Shown: positions 8,607-17,190 of the stretch, one piece after another
Position numbering within the stretch: the stretch's first letter is position 1
Layout of the letters: each line of letters begins with the position of its first letter
Notes under the pieces: generated by a model
Databases searched by the model: none
What the model was told of the DNA's origin: nothing
Seen by the model: the letters and a program-made list of their open reading frames with translations, nothing else
Assembly: GCA_947585965.1 (NCBI GenBank)
Contig: CANPXK010000017.1
Location: 1 to 39,474 of the forward strand
Length of the DNA stretch: 39,474 nt
Reading direction: 5' to 3'
Origin: an uncultured Clostridia bacterium
Lineage (GTDB): Bacteria; Bacillota; Clostridia; Oscillospirales; Acutalibacteraceae
Program-made: the position numbers and the translations under genes

Positions 8607-9224
8607 ATGGTAATTACAATAGCAAGGCAATTCGGCAGCGGCGGCAGAAAGATAGGTTATAAGCTTGCCGAGAAACTTGGCATAGAATATTACGATAAAA
8701 ATCTTATCAATATAGTTGCCAAGGAAAGCGGACTTGATCCTGATGTGATAGAAGGGATGGACGAAAAATCCACAAGCAGCCTTTTATATTCGCTTTCGGT
8801 CGGTGCGGCTGCCGTTTATGACAGCGGATTCAGGATTGAACCGCAGCTTCCGCTGAACGACAGACTTTTTCTTGCACAGCATGACGTTATAAGGAAAATA
8901 TCAGTCAAGCCGTGTGTCATTGTCGGAAGGTGCGCGGATTATATTCTTTCGGAAAGAAAGGATGTCGTAAAGCTGTTTATTTATGCCGATATGGATAAAC
9001 GTGTTGAATATGCAATAAAGGAATACGACGTAAATCCTAAAAAGGCACAGAGTGTTGTAACAAAGACAGATAAGAGCAGGGCGAATTATTATAATTTTTA
9101 TGCATCCGGAAAATGGGGAGATCCGAATAATTATGATTTGTGCATAAACAGCGGAAAAATAGGACTTGACGGAAGTGTTCAGTTAATAATTTCATACCTC
9201 AGACAGAGGGGTATGGTAAGATAA
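8607..9224 (+). CDS. Cytidylate kinase-like family protein
   Basis: A 205-residue P-loop nucleotide kinase of the Cytidylate_kin2 family. It starts with ITIARQFGSGGRKIGYKLAEKLGIEYYDKNL, in which GSGGRKIG is the family's variant of the nucleotide-binding loop. It also carries PCVIVGRCADYIL, a helical lid region KRVEYAIKEYDV, and the family tail (YYNFYASGKWGDPNNYDLCINS). These proteins are distinct from Cmk and their substrate is not firmly known. A strong GGGAGG site precedes the ATG. It overlaps the next gene by one base (TAATG), so the two are translationally coupled. Confidence 0.88.
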   Translation: MVITIARQFGSGGRKIGYKLAEKLGIEYYDKNLINIVAKESGLDPDVIEGMDEKSTSSLLYSLSVGAAAVYDSGFRIEPQLPLNDRLFLAQHDVIRKISVKPCVIVGRCADYILSERKDVVKLFIYADMDKRVEYAIKEYDVNPKKAQSVVTKTDKSRANYYNFYASGKWGDPNNYDLCINSGKIGLDGSVQLIISYLRQRGMVR

Positions 9225-9727
9225 TGAAGGGATTTTTTTCTGTGGCTCTGTCAGGGGTGTTTTTGTCGTTATCTGTTGCTTCATTATGCTCATGCGGAAA
9301 CGCTCCCGAGGAGGAAACTGTTTCCGGTGAGGATATAAGCTATGTTTCTATGGGATCGGATACGGCGGATATGCTTGAGGATGTTATAACAAATTATCTG
9401 TCGGCGGTTACCGAACAGGATCATATCGGTATTATGAGCTATACCACGGAGGATTTTATCTGGAACTATGATGAAACGGCGTTTTATGATTATTCGAGAT
9501 ATATAACGGATTTTTCGGTAACTGATGTGGATGAGGAGCATATTATGTGCAGGGAAAACGAATATACCGTGCCTGTTTCATATGTGCTGACCTATTCCGG
9601 TGTGCATACCGATGATAACGGCAACAGTCAGGATGCCGGGGAATATGAATATTCCCGTAATTTTATTATTATATACGAGGAGGACAGATATCTGATATCG
9701 GATATAACCGAAATGGTGATGGGTTGA
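9224..9727 (+). CDS. Small lipoprotein with NTF2-like fold pattern
   Basis: 167 residues. The N terminus is a lipoprotein signal (SLSVASLCSCG, lipobox LCSC), followed by an acidic stretch and a domain of about 110 residues (DVITNYLSAVTEQDHIGIMSYTTEDF ... YLISDITEMVMG). The helix-then-curved-sheet pattern resembles NTF2/SnoaL-like domains, but I cannot assign a family. Its start overlaps the stop of the kinase-like gene by one base. Probably a surface-anchored ligand-binding or structural protein. Confidence 0.75.
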   Translation: MKGFFSVALSGVFLSLSVASLCSCGNAPEEETVSGEDISYVSMGSDTADMLEDVITNYLSAVTEQDHIGIMSYTTEDFIWNYDETAFYDYSRYITDFSVTDVDEEHIMCRENEYTVPVSYVLTYSGVHTDDNGNSQDAGEYEYSRNFIIIYEEDRYLISDITEMVMG

Positions 9728-9745
9728 CGATTGAGGATGGAAATT

Positions 9746-10000
9746 ATGAAGGAATATACTTATTTGGGAAAGTCAGACGGAAAAAGATTTTGTATAGACG
9801 GTGTGGATGTTTTTTCGCATAAGTGGCGGTCATTCGGAGAATGTGATGTAGTGCTGCACCCGCAGACAAAAAAACCGTATAGCTTTTCGGTTTATACAAT
9901 AGAAACACCCGGGAAAAATATAAGGTTCCTTGCAGGTAAATTTGACAGTGACGATTGGGTATTCTATAAGGAATTTGATGACGACGATATTATTTTTTAA
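9746..10000 (+). CDS. Hypothetical protein, 84 residues
   Basis: Small soluble protein beginning MKEYTYLGKSDGKRFCIDGVDVF and ending in an acidic run (EFDDDDIIF). I do not recognise a family. I chose the ATG at 9746 because GAGG lies 9 bases upstream; a TTG at 9731 and ATG at 9737 extend the frame but have no binding site. It lies 18 bases after the lipoprotein and 17 before the beta-helix gene, so it belongs to the same operon. Confidence 0.65.
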   Translation: MKEYTYLGKSDGKRFCIDGVDVFSHKWRSFGECDVVLHPQTKKPYSFSVYTIETPGKNIRFLAGKFDSDDWVFYKEFDDDDIIF

Positions 10001-10017
10001 CAGGGGGTTTTTGAGTA

Positions 10018-10689
10018 ATGATAAATAATAATCTTACGGTAGGAAATTTGCTTGATTTGTCGAAAAGTATTGCATCGGGGCTTTTTGAGGGACTCACATA
10101 TCCTTGGGAAGCCTTGCCGAAGATATCTGAATATATAATTTCTATAGGAGGCAGTCTGTCGGAGGATGAATATGAATATAAGGGTGACGGTATATGGATA
10201 GCAAAAACTGCAAATATAATGACGTCAGCCTATCTTGCCGGACCGCTTATCGTCTGTCCGGATGCCGAGATAAGGCATTGTGCATTCATAAGGGGAAGTG
10301 CAATAATAGGCAGAGGAAGCGTTATAGGCAATTCCTCGGAGCTTAAGAACTGCATTATTTTCGACAATGCACAGGTACCGCACTATAATTATATTGGTGA
10401 CTCGATTCTCGGTTACAAATCACATCTCGGTGCCGGGGCTAAAACCTCGAACCTGAAATCTGATAAGACACCGGTAACGATAATGGCGGACGGTGAAAAA
10501 ATAGATACAGGACTTAAAAAATTCGGTGCTGTTGTGGGGGACAATGTCGAGGTCGGATGCAATGCGATACTGAATCCGGGAACGGTTATAGGCAGAAATA
10601 CGACAGTTTATCCGCTTTCTATGGTCAGGGGATATATTCCGGGCGGAAGTATATATAAAAAGCAGGGCGAAATCGCCGAGAAAATGTAA
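10018..10689 (+). CDS. Left-handed beta-helix protein (GlmU C-terminal/UDP-GlcNAc pyrophosphorylase-like)
   Basis: 223 residues. After an N-terminal helical part of about 60 residues come isoleucine-rich hexapeptide repeats (IWIAKTANIMTSAYLAGPLI, AEIRHCAFIRGSAIIGRGSVIG, GDNVEVGCNAILNPGTVIG), which build a left-handed beta-helix. The protein resembles the acetyltransferase half of GlmU and the short UDP-N-acetylglucosamine pyrophosphorylase-related proteins of Clostridia. It has no nucleotidyltransferase domain, so if it is an enzyme it is more likely an acyltransferase. Last gene of the operon that starts at 8607. Confidence 0.8.
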   Translation: MINNNLTVGNLLDLSKSIASGLFEGLTYPWEALPKISEYIISIGGSLSEDEYEYKGDGIWIAKTANIMTSAYLAGPLIVCPDAEIRHCAFIRGSAIIGRGSVIGNSSELKNCIIFDNAQVPHYNYIGDSILGYKSHLGAGAKTSNLKSDKTPVTIMADGEKIDTGLKKFGAVVGDNVEVGCNAILNPGTVIGRNTTVYPLSMVRGYIPGGSIYKKQGEIAEKM

Positions 10690-10757
10690 GGTGCTTTAAT
10701 AAAATAGTATTTTTTATATTGCAATTTATAAAATAACCCGACTTTTTAATTTTGGTA

Positions 10758-10786
10758 TTGAAAAAAGTTTATTTGGGTATTATAAT
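10758..10786 (+). promoter_or_regulatory. Promoter of the DUF1858 gene
   Basis: TTGAAA (10758-10763), 17 bases, perfect TATAAT (10781-10786); the ATG follows about 33 bases on with an AGAAAGGA binding site. Confidence 0.8.
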
Positions 10787-10819
10787 ATATGTATATAAAA
10801 ACAGAAAGGAATTATAATT

Positions 10820-11023
10820 ATGGCACAGATAACTAAGGATACGATAATCGGGGATATTCTTGATATTGATGAAACGACAGCGCCGCTTTTTCTTTCAATA
10901 GGAATGCATTGTCTTGGCTGTCCCGCATCAAGAGGTGAAACTGTTGAGCAGGCTTGTGCAGTTCACGGTGTTGATGCTGATGAGCTTGTCGATAAGCTTA
11001 ATGAGCATATAAATAATAAATAA
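10820..11023 (+). CDS. DUF1858 domain protein
   Basis: A 67-residue single-domain protein with the DUF1858 pattern: an N-terminal helix (TIIGDILDIDETTAPLF), then GMHCLGCPASRGETVEQACAVHGVD. The CxxCP motif is what gives the family its suggested redox role (hybrid-cluster-protein-associated disulfide domain). No biochemical function is settled. It has its own promoter and terminator, so it is monocistronic. Confidence 0.9.
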   Translation: MAQITKDTIIGDILDIDETTAPLFLSIGMHCLGCPASRGETVEQACAVHGVDADELVDKLNEHINNK

Positions 11024-11038
11024 TTATATTTATCTCCG

Positions 11039-11064
11039 AAGCCGCAGGGTGATCTCTGCGGCTT
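11039..11064 (+). terminator. Terminator after the DUF1858 gene
   Basis: AAGCCGCAG pairs with CTGCGGCTT across an 8-base loop; the T tract is short (TTTAT). Right after it, GGGAGGGG starts the next gene's binding site. Confidence 0.7.
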
Positions 11065-11088
11065 TATGTGTGTCGGGAGGGGTGGTTC

Positions 11089-11769
11089 ATGTTCAGACTC
11101 GATGACAGATTATCATTGTGTGCCTCATTTGTGCGTGAGGGCGTATCGCTTGCAGATATAGGCACGGATCACGGGTATTTGCCGATATGGCTTTTGGTCA
11201 ATAAAAAAATCAGTTATGCAGTTGCGGCAGATGTAAGAGAGGGACCGCTTGACAGGGCAAGGATGAATACGGAAAGGTACGGACTTACTGATAAGGTGAA
11301 AACCGTACTGTCGGACGGTCTTGACAATATAACGGCTGATGAGGCCGATGACATAGTAATGGCAGGTATGGGCGGTGAGCTTATAGCAAAGCTCATAGAC
11401 AGAACGCCATGGCTTAGGGATTCAAACAAAAATCTTATACTTCAACCGATGACAAGGGCGGAGGTACTGCGGGAATATCTTTGTAAGTCAGGCTTTTGCA
11501 TAAAGGAGGAAAAAGCCTGTATATCATTCGGCAAAACCTACAGTGTTATACTTGCGGCTTATGACGGAACAATAAGACCGTGTAACTTAAAATACAGATA
11601 TGTGGGTAAACTTGATGGCGATAAGTCAGCCGAGGCAAAACGGTATATATATGTCGTAAACGAGAAGCTTAAAAAAAAGCTGAACGGATATGAATACGGA
11701 ACTGAGGAATATAATTCCGTAAAAGCATTGATATCGGAATTATCGGAACTGACCGATACGGAGGAATAA
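11089..11769 (+). CDS. trmK: tRNA (adenine(22)-N1)-methyltransferase
   Basis: SAM-dependent enzyme that makes m1A22 in tRNA. The Rossmann start VREGVSLADIGTDHGYLPIWL holds the SAM-binding DIGTDHGYLP motif typical of TrmK. VMAGMGGELIAKLID and LILQPMTRAEVLREYL are further family signatures, followed by a C-terminal coiled part. I chose the ATG at 11089 (MFRLDDRL) because GGAGGGG is correctly spaced; an ATG at 11068 lies inside the terminator region. The gene is 2 bases from nif3, the same pairing seen in many Firmicutes. Confidence 0.93.
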   Translation: MFRLDDRLSLCASFVREGVSLADIGTDHGYLPIWLLVNKKISYAVAADVREGPLDRARMNTERYGLTDKVKTVLSDGLDNITADEADDIVMAGMGGELIAKLIDRTPWLRDSNKNLILQPMTRAEVLREYLCKSGFCIKEEKACISFGKTYSVILAAYDGTIRPCNLKYRYVGKLDGDKSAEAKRYIYVVNEKLKKKLNGYEYGTEEYNSVKALISELSELTDTEE

Positions 11770-11771
11770 TA

Positions 11772-12524
11772 ATGGTAACAGCGGGACAAATATTGAATTA
11801 CATAAATGAAATTGCACCTTTTGATACGGCTATGAGTTTTGATAATGTAGGACTGCTCATAGGAAGTGAAGATCAGACCTCTGAAAAGGTTCTGCTTGCG
11901 CTTGATATTACATCAGAGGTAATTGATGAAGCCGCGGCAGAGGGTGTAAAAATAATAATAAGCCATCATCCGATAATATTTAATCCGCTTAAAGTTATAG
12001 AAAAGGACAGTATATCCTATCTTGCGGTAAAAAATGATATAACGGTTATATCGGCACATACAAACCTTGATATTGCAAATGTGGGAGTAAATAATACACT
12101 TGCCGAGTCGGTCGGGGTAGTATCTGAAGGCGGTACGGATTCGGAATGTCTGCTTTTAGGGGAGCTTGAGGAGGAAATCAATTCCGACAAATTCGCAAAT
12201 AAAATCAAATCCGCATTATCCTGTCACGGACTGAGGTATTCAAGGAGAAAAGGTACAATAAAAAAGGTAGGGATATCCTGTGGAGCGGGCGGGAGCAATA
12301 TTTTTGCCGCCGCATCGGCAGGGGCTGAAGCTTTTGTAACAGGAGAGATAAAACATCACGAGATACTCTTTGCAAATGAAAGAAATATAGCGGTATTTGA
12401 TATAGGTCATTTCCGTTCCGAGGATATGATAATACCGAAGCTTGCCCTGCTTTTAGGGAAAGAATTCCGGGATACTGTTTTTAAACAGGCGGAAAGCGAT
12501 ACGGATAAGATGATGTATATTTAA
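11772..12524 (+). CDS. Nif3-like dinuclear metal centre protein
   Basis: NIF3/YqfO-family hexameric metalloprotein of uncertain function. Diagnostic motifs are SFDNVGLLIGS, ISHHPIIFNPLK, SAHTNLDIANVGVNN, TGEIKHHEILFA and DIGHFRSE, which supply the histidines, aspartate and glutamate of the two-metal site. At 250 residues it lacks the inserted PII-like domain of long YqfO forms. Coupled to trmK upstream. Confidence 0.93.
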   Translation: MVTAGQILNYINEIAPFDTAMSFDNVGLLIGSEDQTSEKVLLALDITSEVIDEAAAEGVKIIISHHPIIFNPLKVIEKDSISYLAVKNDITVISAHTNLDIANVGVNNTLAESVGVVSEGGTDSECLLLGELEEEINSDKFANKIKSALSCHGLRYSRRKGTIKKVGISCGAGGSNIFAAASAGAEAFVTGEIKHHEILFANERNIAVFDIGHFRSEDMIIPKLALLLGKEFRDTVFKQAESDTDKMMYI

Positions 12525-12556
12525 AACAGTTATAATTTTCGATTCGGGGGTATATT

Positions 12557-14302
12557 ATGGCACTTGACGGTGTATTTTTAAGACATATAAAAAAGGAGCT
12601 TGAAGAAAAGCTTATCGGAAGCAGGATAGATAAAATTTATCAGCCTGCGAAGGATCGTCTGCTTCTTACAATGCGTTCAAGGGAGGGAAGCTGTAAGCTT
12701 CTGATTTCCGCAAGAGCAGATGCTCCGAGGATAAATATAACAACGGCCTCTCCGGAAAATCCTAAAGTACCGCCTATGCTCTGTATGCTTCTGCGTAAAA
12801 GGCTTTCGGGGGCAAAGCTGAGATCTGTAGGTCAACCCGACCTTGAAAGGACGCTTATGCTTGAATTTGAGGCTGTGAATGAGCTTGGGGATATCGTAAT
12901 GCTCAGGCTTGCGGTTGAAATAATGGGACAGTACAGCAATATTGTATTTGTTGACGAAAACGGCATAATTATAGATGCAGTCAAGCGTGTTGATGCTTCG
13001 ATGTCATCGCAGAGGCTTATACTCCCCGGGATAAAATATGAGATGCCGCCAAAGCAGATAAAGCTCTGTATGCTTGATAAGGATGCGGAGGATATAATAA
13101 ATGCGGTTGAAAACCTTCCCGGTTCACAGCCGCTTTCAAAGGCACTTCTTTCTGTTATACAGGGGGTGTCACCTATAATATGCCGTGAGCTTGAATATCT
13201 GACAGGCAGAGGGGCGGATGTATATTCAAATGATATGAATGAGGAGCAAAAAACACGTCTTTCATATTTTCTTAAGAGGGATATCAATATCGCAAGGGAA
13301 TGTTCGGGAATACCGTGCATTATAACGGATATAAATAATAAGCCGATAGATTTCACATTTGAACATATACAGCAGTACGGCTCCGGCAGGTCAAAGCAGA
13401 GAACCGATACATTCAGCGGTTTGCTTGATATTTATTATTCACAGCGTGATAATATCACTGCAATAAAATCAAAATCCGAAGATCTCACAAAACTCCTCTC
13501 CAATGCGGCAACACGTCTTATAAAAAAGATATATATACAAAGTGATGAGCTTAAGACCTGTGCCGACAGAGAGCATTTAAGAATATGCGGGGATCTTATT
13601 CAGGCTAACCTGTACAGAATAGAGAAGGGAGCAGCGGAATGTGAGGTTGAGAATTTCTATGATGAAAATACGGCGAAGATAAAGATAAAGCTTGACCCGT
13701 CGATTTCTCCGTCAGCCAATGCACAGAAATATTATAAAAGCTATCAGAAAGCAAAGACAGCCGAGCAGGTTCTGCGTTTGCAGATAGAGCAGGCGGAAGC
13801 CGAGCTTGATTATATATCATCGGTATCCGACAGCCTCAGCAGGGCGGAAAGTGTTAGGGAGCTTGACGAGATACGGCAGGAGCTTACCGAGGAGGGCTAT
13901 ATAAAGGTAAAGGGTAAAAAGCCGAAAAATGAAAAGCCGCTTCCGCCGCTTGAATTTACTTCACCTAACGGTTTTAAGATACTTGTAGGAAGAAATAATA
14001 AGCAGAATGATATGCTTACTCTTAAAAAATCGGATAAAAATGATATATGGTTTCATGTAAAGGATATACCGGGGTCACATACAATAATCATTACAAACGG
14101 AAAGACTCCCGATGAGGATGATATACTTTATGCCGCACAGCTTGCCGCTTGTCACAGTAAGGCGAGGGAGTCGGGAAAAGTACCTGTAGATTATACAAAG
14201 GTCAGATTTGTCAGCAAGCCGAGAGGCGCAAAACCCGGTATGGTAATATACGTCAATCAGACGACTGTATATGTTGCACCTCAGCGGCAGACCGATATAT
14301 AA
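12557..14302 (+). CDS. rqcH: Rqc2 homolog RqcH (NFACT/FbpA family)
   Basis: Ribosome-quality-control factor that binds 50S subunits with stalled peptidyl-tRNA and promotes alanine tailing; older annotations call it fibronectin-binding protein FbpA. The NFACT-N domain starts MALDGVFLRHIKKELEEKLIGSRIDKIYQP and contains NPKVPPMLCMLLRKRL and EIMGQYSNIV. A long coiled-coil middle occupies about residues 290-450. The C-terminal NFACT-R domain has GFKILVGRNNKQND, DIWFHVKDIPGSH and KPGMVIYVNQTTVYV. 581 residues, normal length. It lies 32 bases after nif3. Confidence 0.93.
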   Translation: MALDGVFLRHIKKELEEKLIGSRIDKIYQPAKDRLLLTMRSREGSCKLLISARADAPRINITTASPENPKVPPMLCMLLRKRLSGAKLRSVGQPDLERTLMLEFEAVNELGDIVMLRLAVEIMGQYSNIVFVDENGIIIDAVKRVDASMSSQRLILPGIKYEMPPKQIKLCMLDKDAEDIINAVENLPGSQPLSKALLSVIQGVSPIICRELEYLTGRGADVYSNDMNEEQKTRLSYFLKRDINIARECSGIPCIITDINNKPIDFTFEHIQQYGSGRSKQRTDTFSGLLDIYYSQRDNITAIKSKSEDLTKLLSNAATRLIKKIYIQSDELKTCADREHLRICGDLIQANLYRIEKGAAECEVENFYDENTAKIKIKLDPSISPSANAQKYYKSYQKAKTAEQVLRLQIEQAEAELDYISSVSDSLSRAESVRELDEIRQELTEEGYIKVKGKKPKNEKPLPPLEFTSPNGFKILVGRNNKQNDMLTLKKSDKNDIWFHVKDIPGSHTIIITNGKTPDEDDILYAAQLAACHSKARESGKVPVDYTKVRFVSKPRGAKPGMVIYVNQTTVYVAPQRQTDI

Positions 14303-14367
14303 TATTTGCAGATACCAAATTATTATTCTGCATATAATATAAAAAAAGTTAATATAATTAAAGGTTT

Positions 14368-14395
14368 TTGTATCAAAGATAGAAAAACTTATAAT
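14368..14395 (+). promoter_or_regulatory. Promoter of the Na/phosphate cotransporter gene
   Basis: TTGTAT (14368-14373), 16 bases, perfect TATAAT (14390-14395), leaving a leader of about 95 bases before the start. Confidence 0.6.
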
Positions 14396-14493
14396 TCTTA
14401 TAAAGAATATTAACTGTCGGATGTTGTAATATTATTGAAGGGTACAGATAAAGAGGATAATAATTAAGAGTAGGAAAAACGGAGGACTTTGGT

Positions 14494-16152
14494 ATGACCT
14501 TCAATGAGGAAATAATGATGCAGGTTATTCTTGCACTCGGAGGACTGGGACTGTTTCTATACGGAATGAAGCTTATGGGAGAGGGACTGGAGCTTGCCGC
14601 AGGTTCAAATCTGCGGACGCTTCTGGAGAAGCTTACGACAAACCGTTTTCTCGGTGCTTTGGTGGGAATTATAGTAACTGCAATTATACAAAGTTCAACA
14701 GCAGTATCAGTGATGTGTGTCGGCTTTGTAAATGCCTCGATAATGAATATAAGTCAGGCTATGGGAGTTATTATGGGAGCCACTATAGGTACGACAGTAA
14801 CGAGTGTGCTTCTTTCCATACAAATATCGGATTATGCACCTCTTGCGATATTCATTGGTGCATTTATGGTTGTTCTGAGTAAAAAGAATAACACAAAATA
14901 TATCGGTCAGATAATAGCGGGCTTCGGAATCTTGTTTTTCGGCATGACAACAATGAGCGGAAATCTTAAGCCGCTTGCGTCCTCTGAAGCTTTCTCTCAT
15001 ATTATAACTTCGGTAAGTAATCCGATTGTAGGCATACTATTCGGTATAGTATTTGCGGCGATTATACAAAGCTCCTCAGCTGCTGTAGGTGTACTTCAGG
15101 CATTGGGAGCCGCGGGGGCACTGACACTGCCTAATGCGGTATATATGGTATACGGTATTCATATAGGAGCCTGTGTAACGGCGGTTATATCGTCACTCGG
15201 TGCGACAAAGGCGGCAAAGAGAACAGCTATTTCCTATGTTGTATTTACCTCATTGGGTGCGATATTATTTGCACTTCTGTCCATGTTTACCCCGTTTAAT
15301 CAGTTTATAGAATCACTAACGGAGATAGTACCGTTCCGTATATCACTTGTACATATCATCTCAAGTATTGTAGCAACGCTTGTAATGCTTCCGCTTGAGG
15401 GAGTGATAATAAAGCTTGCCTGTATTGTCATACCGGGTGAGGATGAAAATGAAAAGGAAGCGAGCAGGCTCAAATATGTTGACGAACGTATGCTTAAGAC
15501 GCCTCCGTTTGCCGTTTCACAGATTACAAAGGAAATTGAGAGGATGGGTATGCTTGCAAAGAAAAACTTTACAAAATCAATGCAGGCATTTATAAATCAG
15601 GACGAGAAACTTATAGCCGAAGTAGAGGAGAACGAGGAAGTAATTGATTATCTTAACATGGCTATAACAAATTATCTTGTCAAGATAAACGGATTGAACC
15701 TTGAAGACAGCGACCGGGTAAAAATAGGTTCATATTATCATGTTGTGAGTGATATGGAGAGAATAGGGGATCATGCTGAAAATATATGTGAGCTTGCACA
15801 GAATATTATAAAAAAGGGAGAAACCTTTAGTGATACGGCTCTTGAAGAAGCAAATAAGATGCAGGCGTTGGTCGATAGTATTCTTGATGAATCGTTAAAT
15901 ATGTTCAAGTCATCCTATTTCGATAATAAAACAGCGGATATTGTAAGCAGCATTGAGCAGGAGATAGATGATAAAACGGCGGAATACAAGGAAAACCACA
16001 TTGAAAGACTAAGCACAGGAAAGTGTAATGCAACGGTGGGTACATTGTTTATGGAGCTTCTTACCAATCTCGAAAGAATAGCTGACCACAGCATAAACAT
16101 AGCATTTTCCACATCAACAAAGAAATCAACCGGTGCAGCGGTTACAAATTGA
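14494..16152 (+). CDS. Na/Pi cotransporter family protein with C-terminal PhoU domain
   Basis: 552-residue sodium-dependent phosphate transporter of the NptA/PNaS type, in the membrane. The N-terminal membrane half holds the two inverted repeats with the family's QSS motifs (IIQSSTAVSVMCVGFVNA and IIQSSSAAVGVLQALGAAG) and GLFLYGMKLMGEGL. The C-terminal half (from about residue 340) is a helical PhoU-like domain with YYHVVSDMERIGDHAENICE and NLERIADHSINIA. The start has an ACGGAGGA site. Its own promoter and terminator make it monocistronic. Confidence 0.93.
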   Translation: MTFNEEIMMQVILALGGLGLFLYGMKLMGEGLELAAGSNLRTLLEKLTTNRFLGALVGIIVTAIIQSSTAVSVMCVGFVNASIMNISQAMGVIMGATIGTTVTSVLLSIQISDYAPLAIFIGAFMVVLSKKNNTKYIGQIIAGFGILFFGMTTMSGNLKPLASSEAFSHIITSVSNPIVGILFGIVFAAIIQSSSAAVGVLQALGAAGALTLPNAVYMVYGIHIGACVTAVISSLGATKAAKRTAISYVVFTSLGAILFALLSMFTPFNQFIESLTEIVPFRISLVHIISSIVATLVMLPLEGVIIKLACIVIPGEDENEKEASRLKYVDERMLKTPPFAVSQITKEIERMGMLAKKNFTKSMQAFINQDEKLIAEVEENEEVIDYLNMAITNYLVKINGLNLEDSDRVKIGSYYHVVSDMERIGDHAENICELAQNIIKKGETFSDTALEEANKMQALVDSILDESLNMFKSSYFDNKTADIVSSIEQEIDDKTAEYKENHIERLSTGKCNATVGTLFMELLTNLERIADHSINIAFSTSTKKSTGAAVTN

Positions 16153-16191
16153 TATGGGAGTTGTTACCGGGAATTATATAACATACAAAAT

Positions 16192-16230
16192 GGGAGTGCC
16201 GATACTGAACTGACACTCCCTTATTTTTTT
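16192..16230 (+). terminator. Terminator of the Na/Pi gene, overlapping the convergent glycosyltransferase end
   Basis: GGGAGTG (16192-16198) pairs with CACTCCC (16214-16220), followed by TTATTTTTTT. The T tract overlaps the last codons of the convergent minus-strand gene. Confidence 0.8.
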
Positions 16231-17177
16231 CTTTCCGGCTGGATAATATTGTAAGGCAATTCCGGATAACCCTCCACCGGTACGTAATCGTCGGAAATAA
16301 TGTATTTATAAAGCTTTTTATTGGTGCGGAGATTGGTTTTCATGCCCTTGAAATTGCCGCAGATAATATGCTGCCTGATAATTGAATAAATATTGATAAG
16401 CCGCATTTTAAGAGCAACTGCCCTGACGGCTTTTTTGTATTTGTCATATTCCCCGTGAAGCTGTATATAATTCCTTGTAATCAGTATGGAAAGCAAAAGA
16501 TGTTCGATTTTTTTTGAGTTCATTGTTGACATGATACTTCCGGAGCGGCGGACATAATAATAGAGGTTTTTATCCGTTACGGCTATTTTGTTGGCATGAA
16601 AAAGCACTCTTGCACTTGTGGCAACATCCTCAAAATATATAATGGGGTAACGAATGTTATTATCCGTAAACAGGGTCCTCCTGTACATCTTGTTCCATGC
16701 ATAGCTATGCATACGGTTATCCCTTATAAGCATATCAAGTGCTTTATCTCTTTCTATAACCGATTTTTTCGGATTAATTGAAAATATTTTTATTTTCGTT
16801 TTGTCAACGGCGTGCTTAAATCTACAGTATGCCATATCAGCATTATTATTTATACAATCCTCATACATGGTTTTAAGGTAATCCTCATGAAGATAATCGT
16901 CACTGTCAACAAAGACAATAAATTCTCCCCTTGAATGCTCAATACCAAAATTCCTTGTATCGGAAAGCCCGCCGTTTTTTTTGCTGAATATAAGAAAACG
17001 ACTGTCATCTGAGGCATATTTCTCAGCTATTTGCATACTATTATCAGGCGTCTCATCGTTTATAAGGAGTACCTCAAAATCCCTGAAGGATTGATTTTTG
17101 AGCGTACTAAGACATTTGTCAATATATTTTTCTACATTGTATATAGGTACTATCACCGATACCTTCGGATTCTGCAT
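16221..17177 (-). CDS. Family 2 glycosyltransferase
   Basis: 318-residue inverting glycosyltransferase (GT-A fold) that transfers a sugar from a nucleotide sugar. It begins VSVIVPIYNVEKYIDKCLSTLKNQSF, with EVLLINDETPDNS, GGLSDTRNFGIEHSRGEFIVFVDSDDYL (DSDD is the metal/nucleotide DxD-type motif) and AWNKMYRRTLF. Acceptor unknown. It starts 13 bases after the neighbouring GT2 gene with GGGGTG as binding site. The two are paralogues in one operon with the flippase-like gene. Confidence 0.9.
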   Translation of the reverse strand: MQNPKVSVIVPIYNVEKYIDKCLSTLKNQSFRDFEVLLINDETPDNSMQIAEKYASDDSRFLIFSKKNGGLSDTRNFGIEHSRGEFIVFVDSDDYLHEDYLKTMYEDCINNNADMAYCRFKHAVDKTKIKIFSINPKKSVIERDKALDMLIRDNRMHSYAWNKMYRRTLFTDNNIRYPIIYFEDVATSARVLFHANKIAVTDKNLYYYVRRSGSIMSTMNSKKIEHLLLSILITRNYIQLHGEYDKYKKAVRAVALKMRLINIYSIIRQHIICGNFKGMKTNLRTNKKLYKYIISDDYVPVEGYPELPYNIIQPERKK

Positions 17178-17190
17178 GATATCACCCCGA

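Noticed and set aside
12557-14302. Fibronectin-binding adhesin
   Set aside because: The NFACT-N and NFACT-R motifs and lack of a signal peptide fit the cytosolic ribosome-quality-control factor RqcH better than a surface adhesin.
14303-14340. Terminator after rqcH
   Set aside because: A 6-bp TGCAGA/TCTGCA pairing exists but it is A/T-rich, has a long loop and no T tract, too weak to list.
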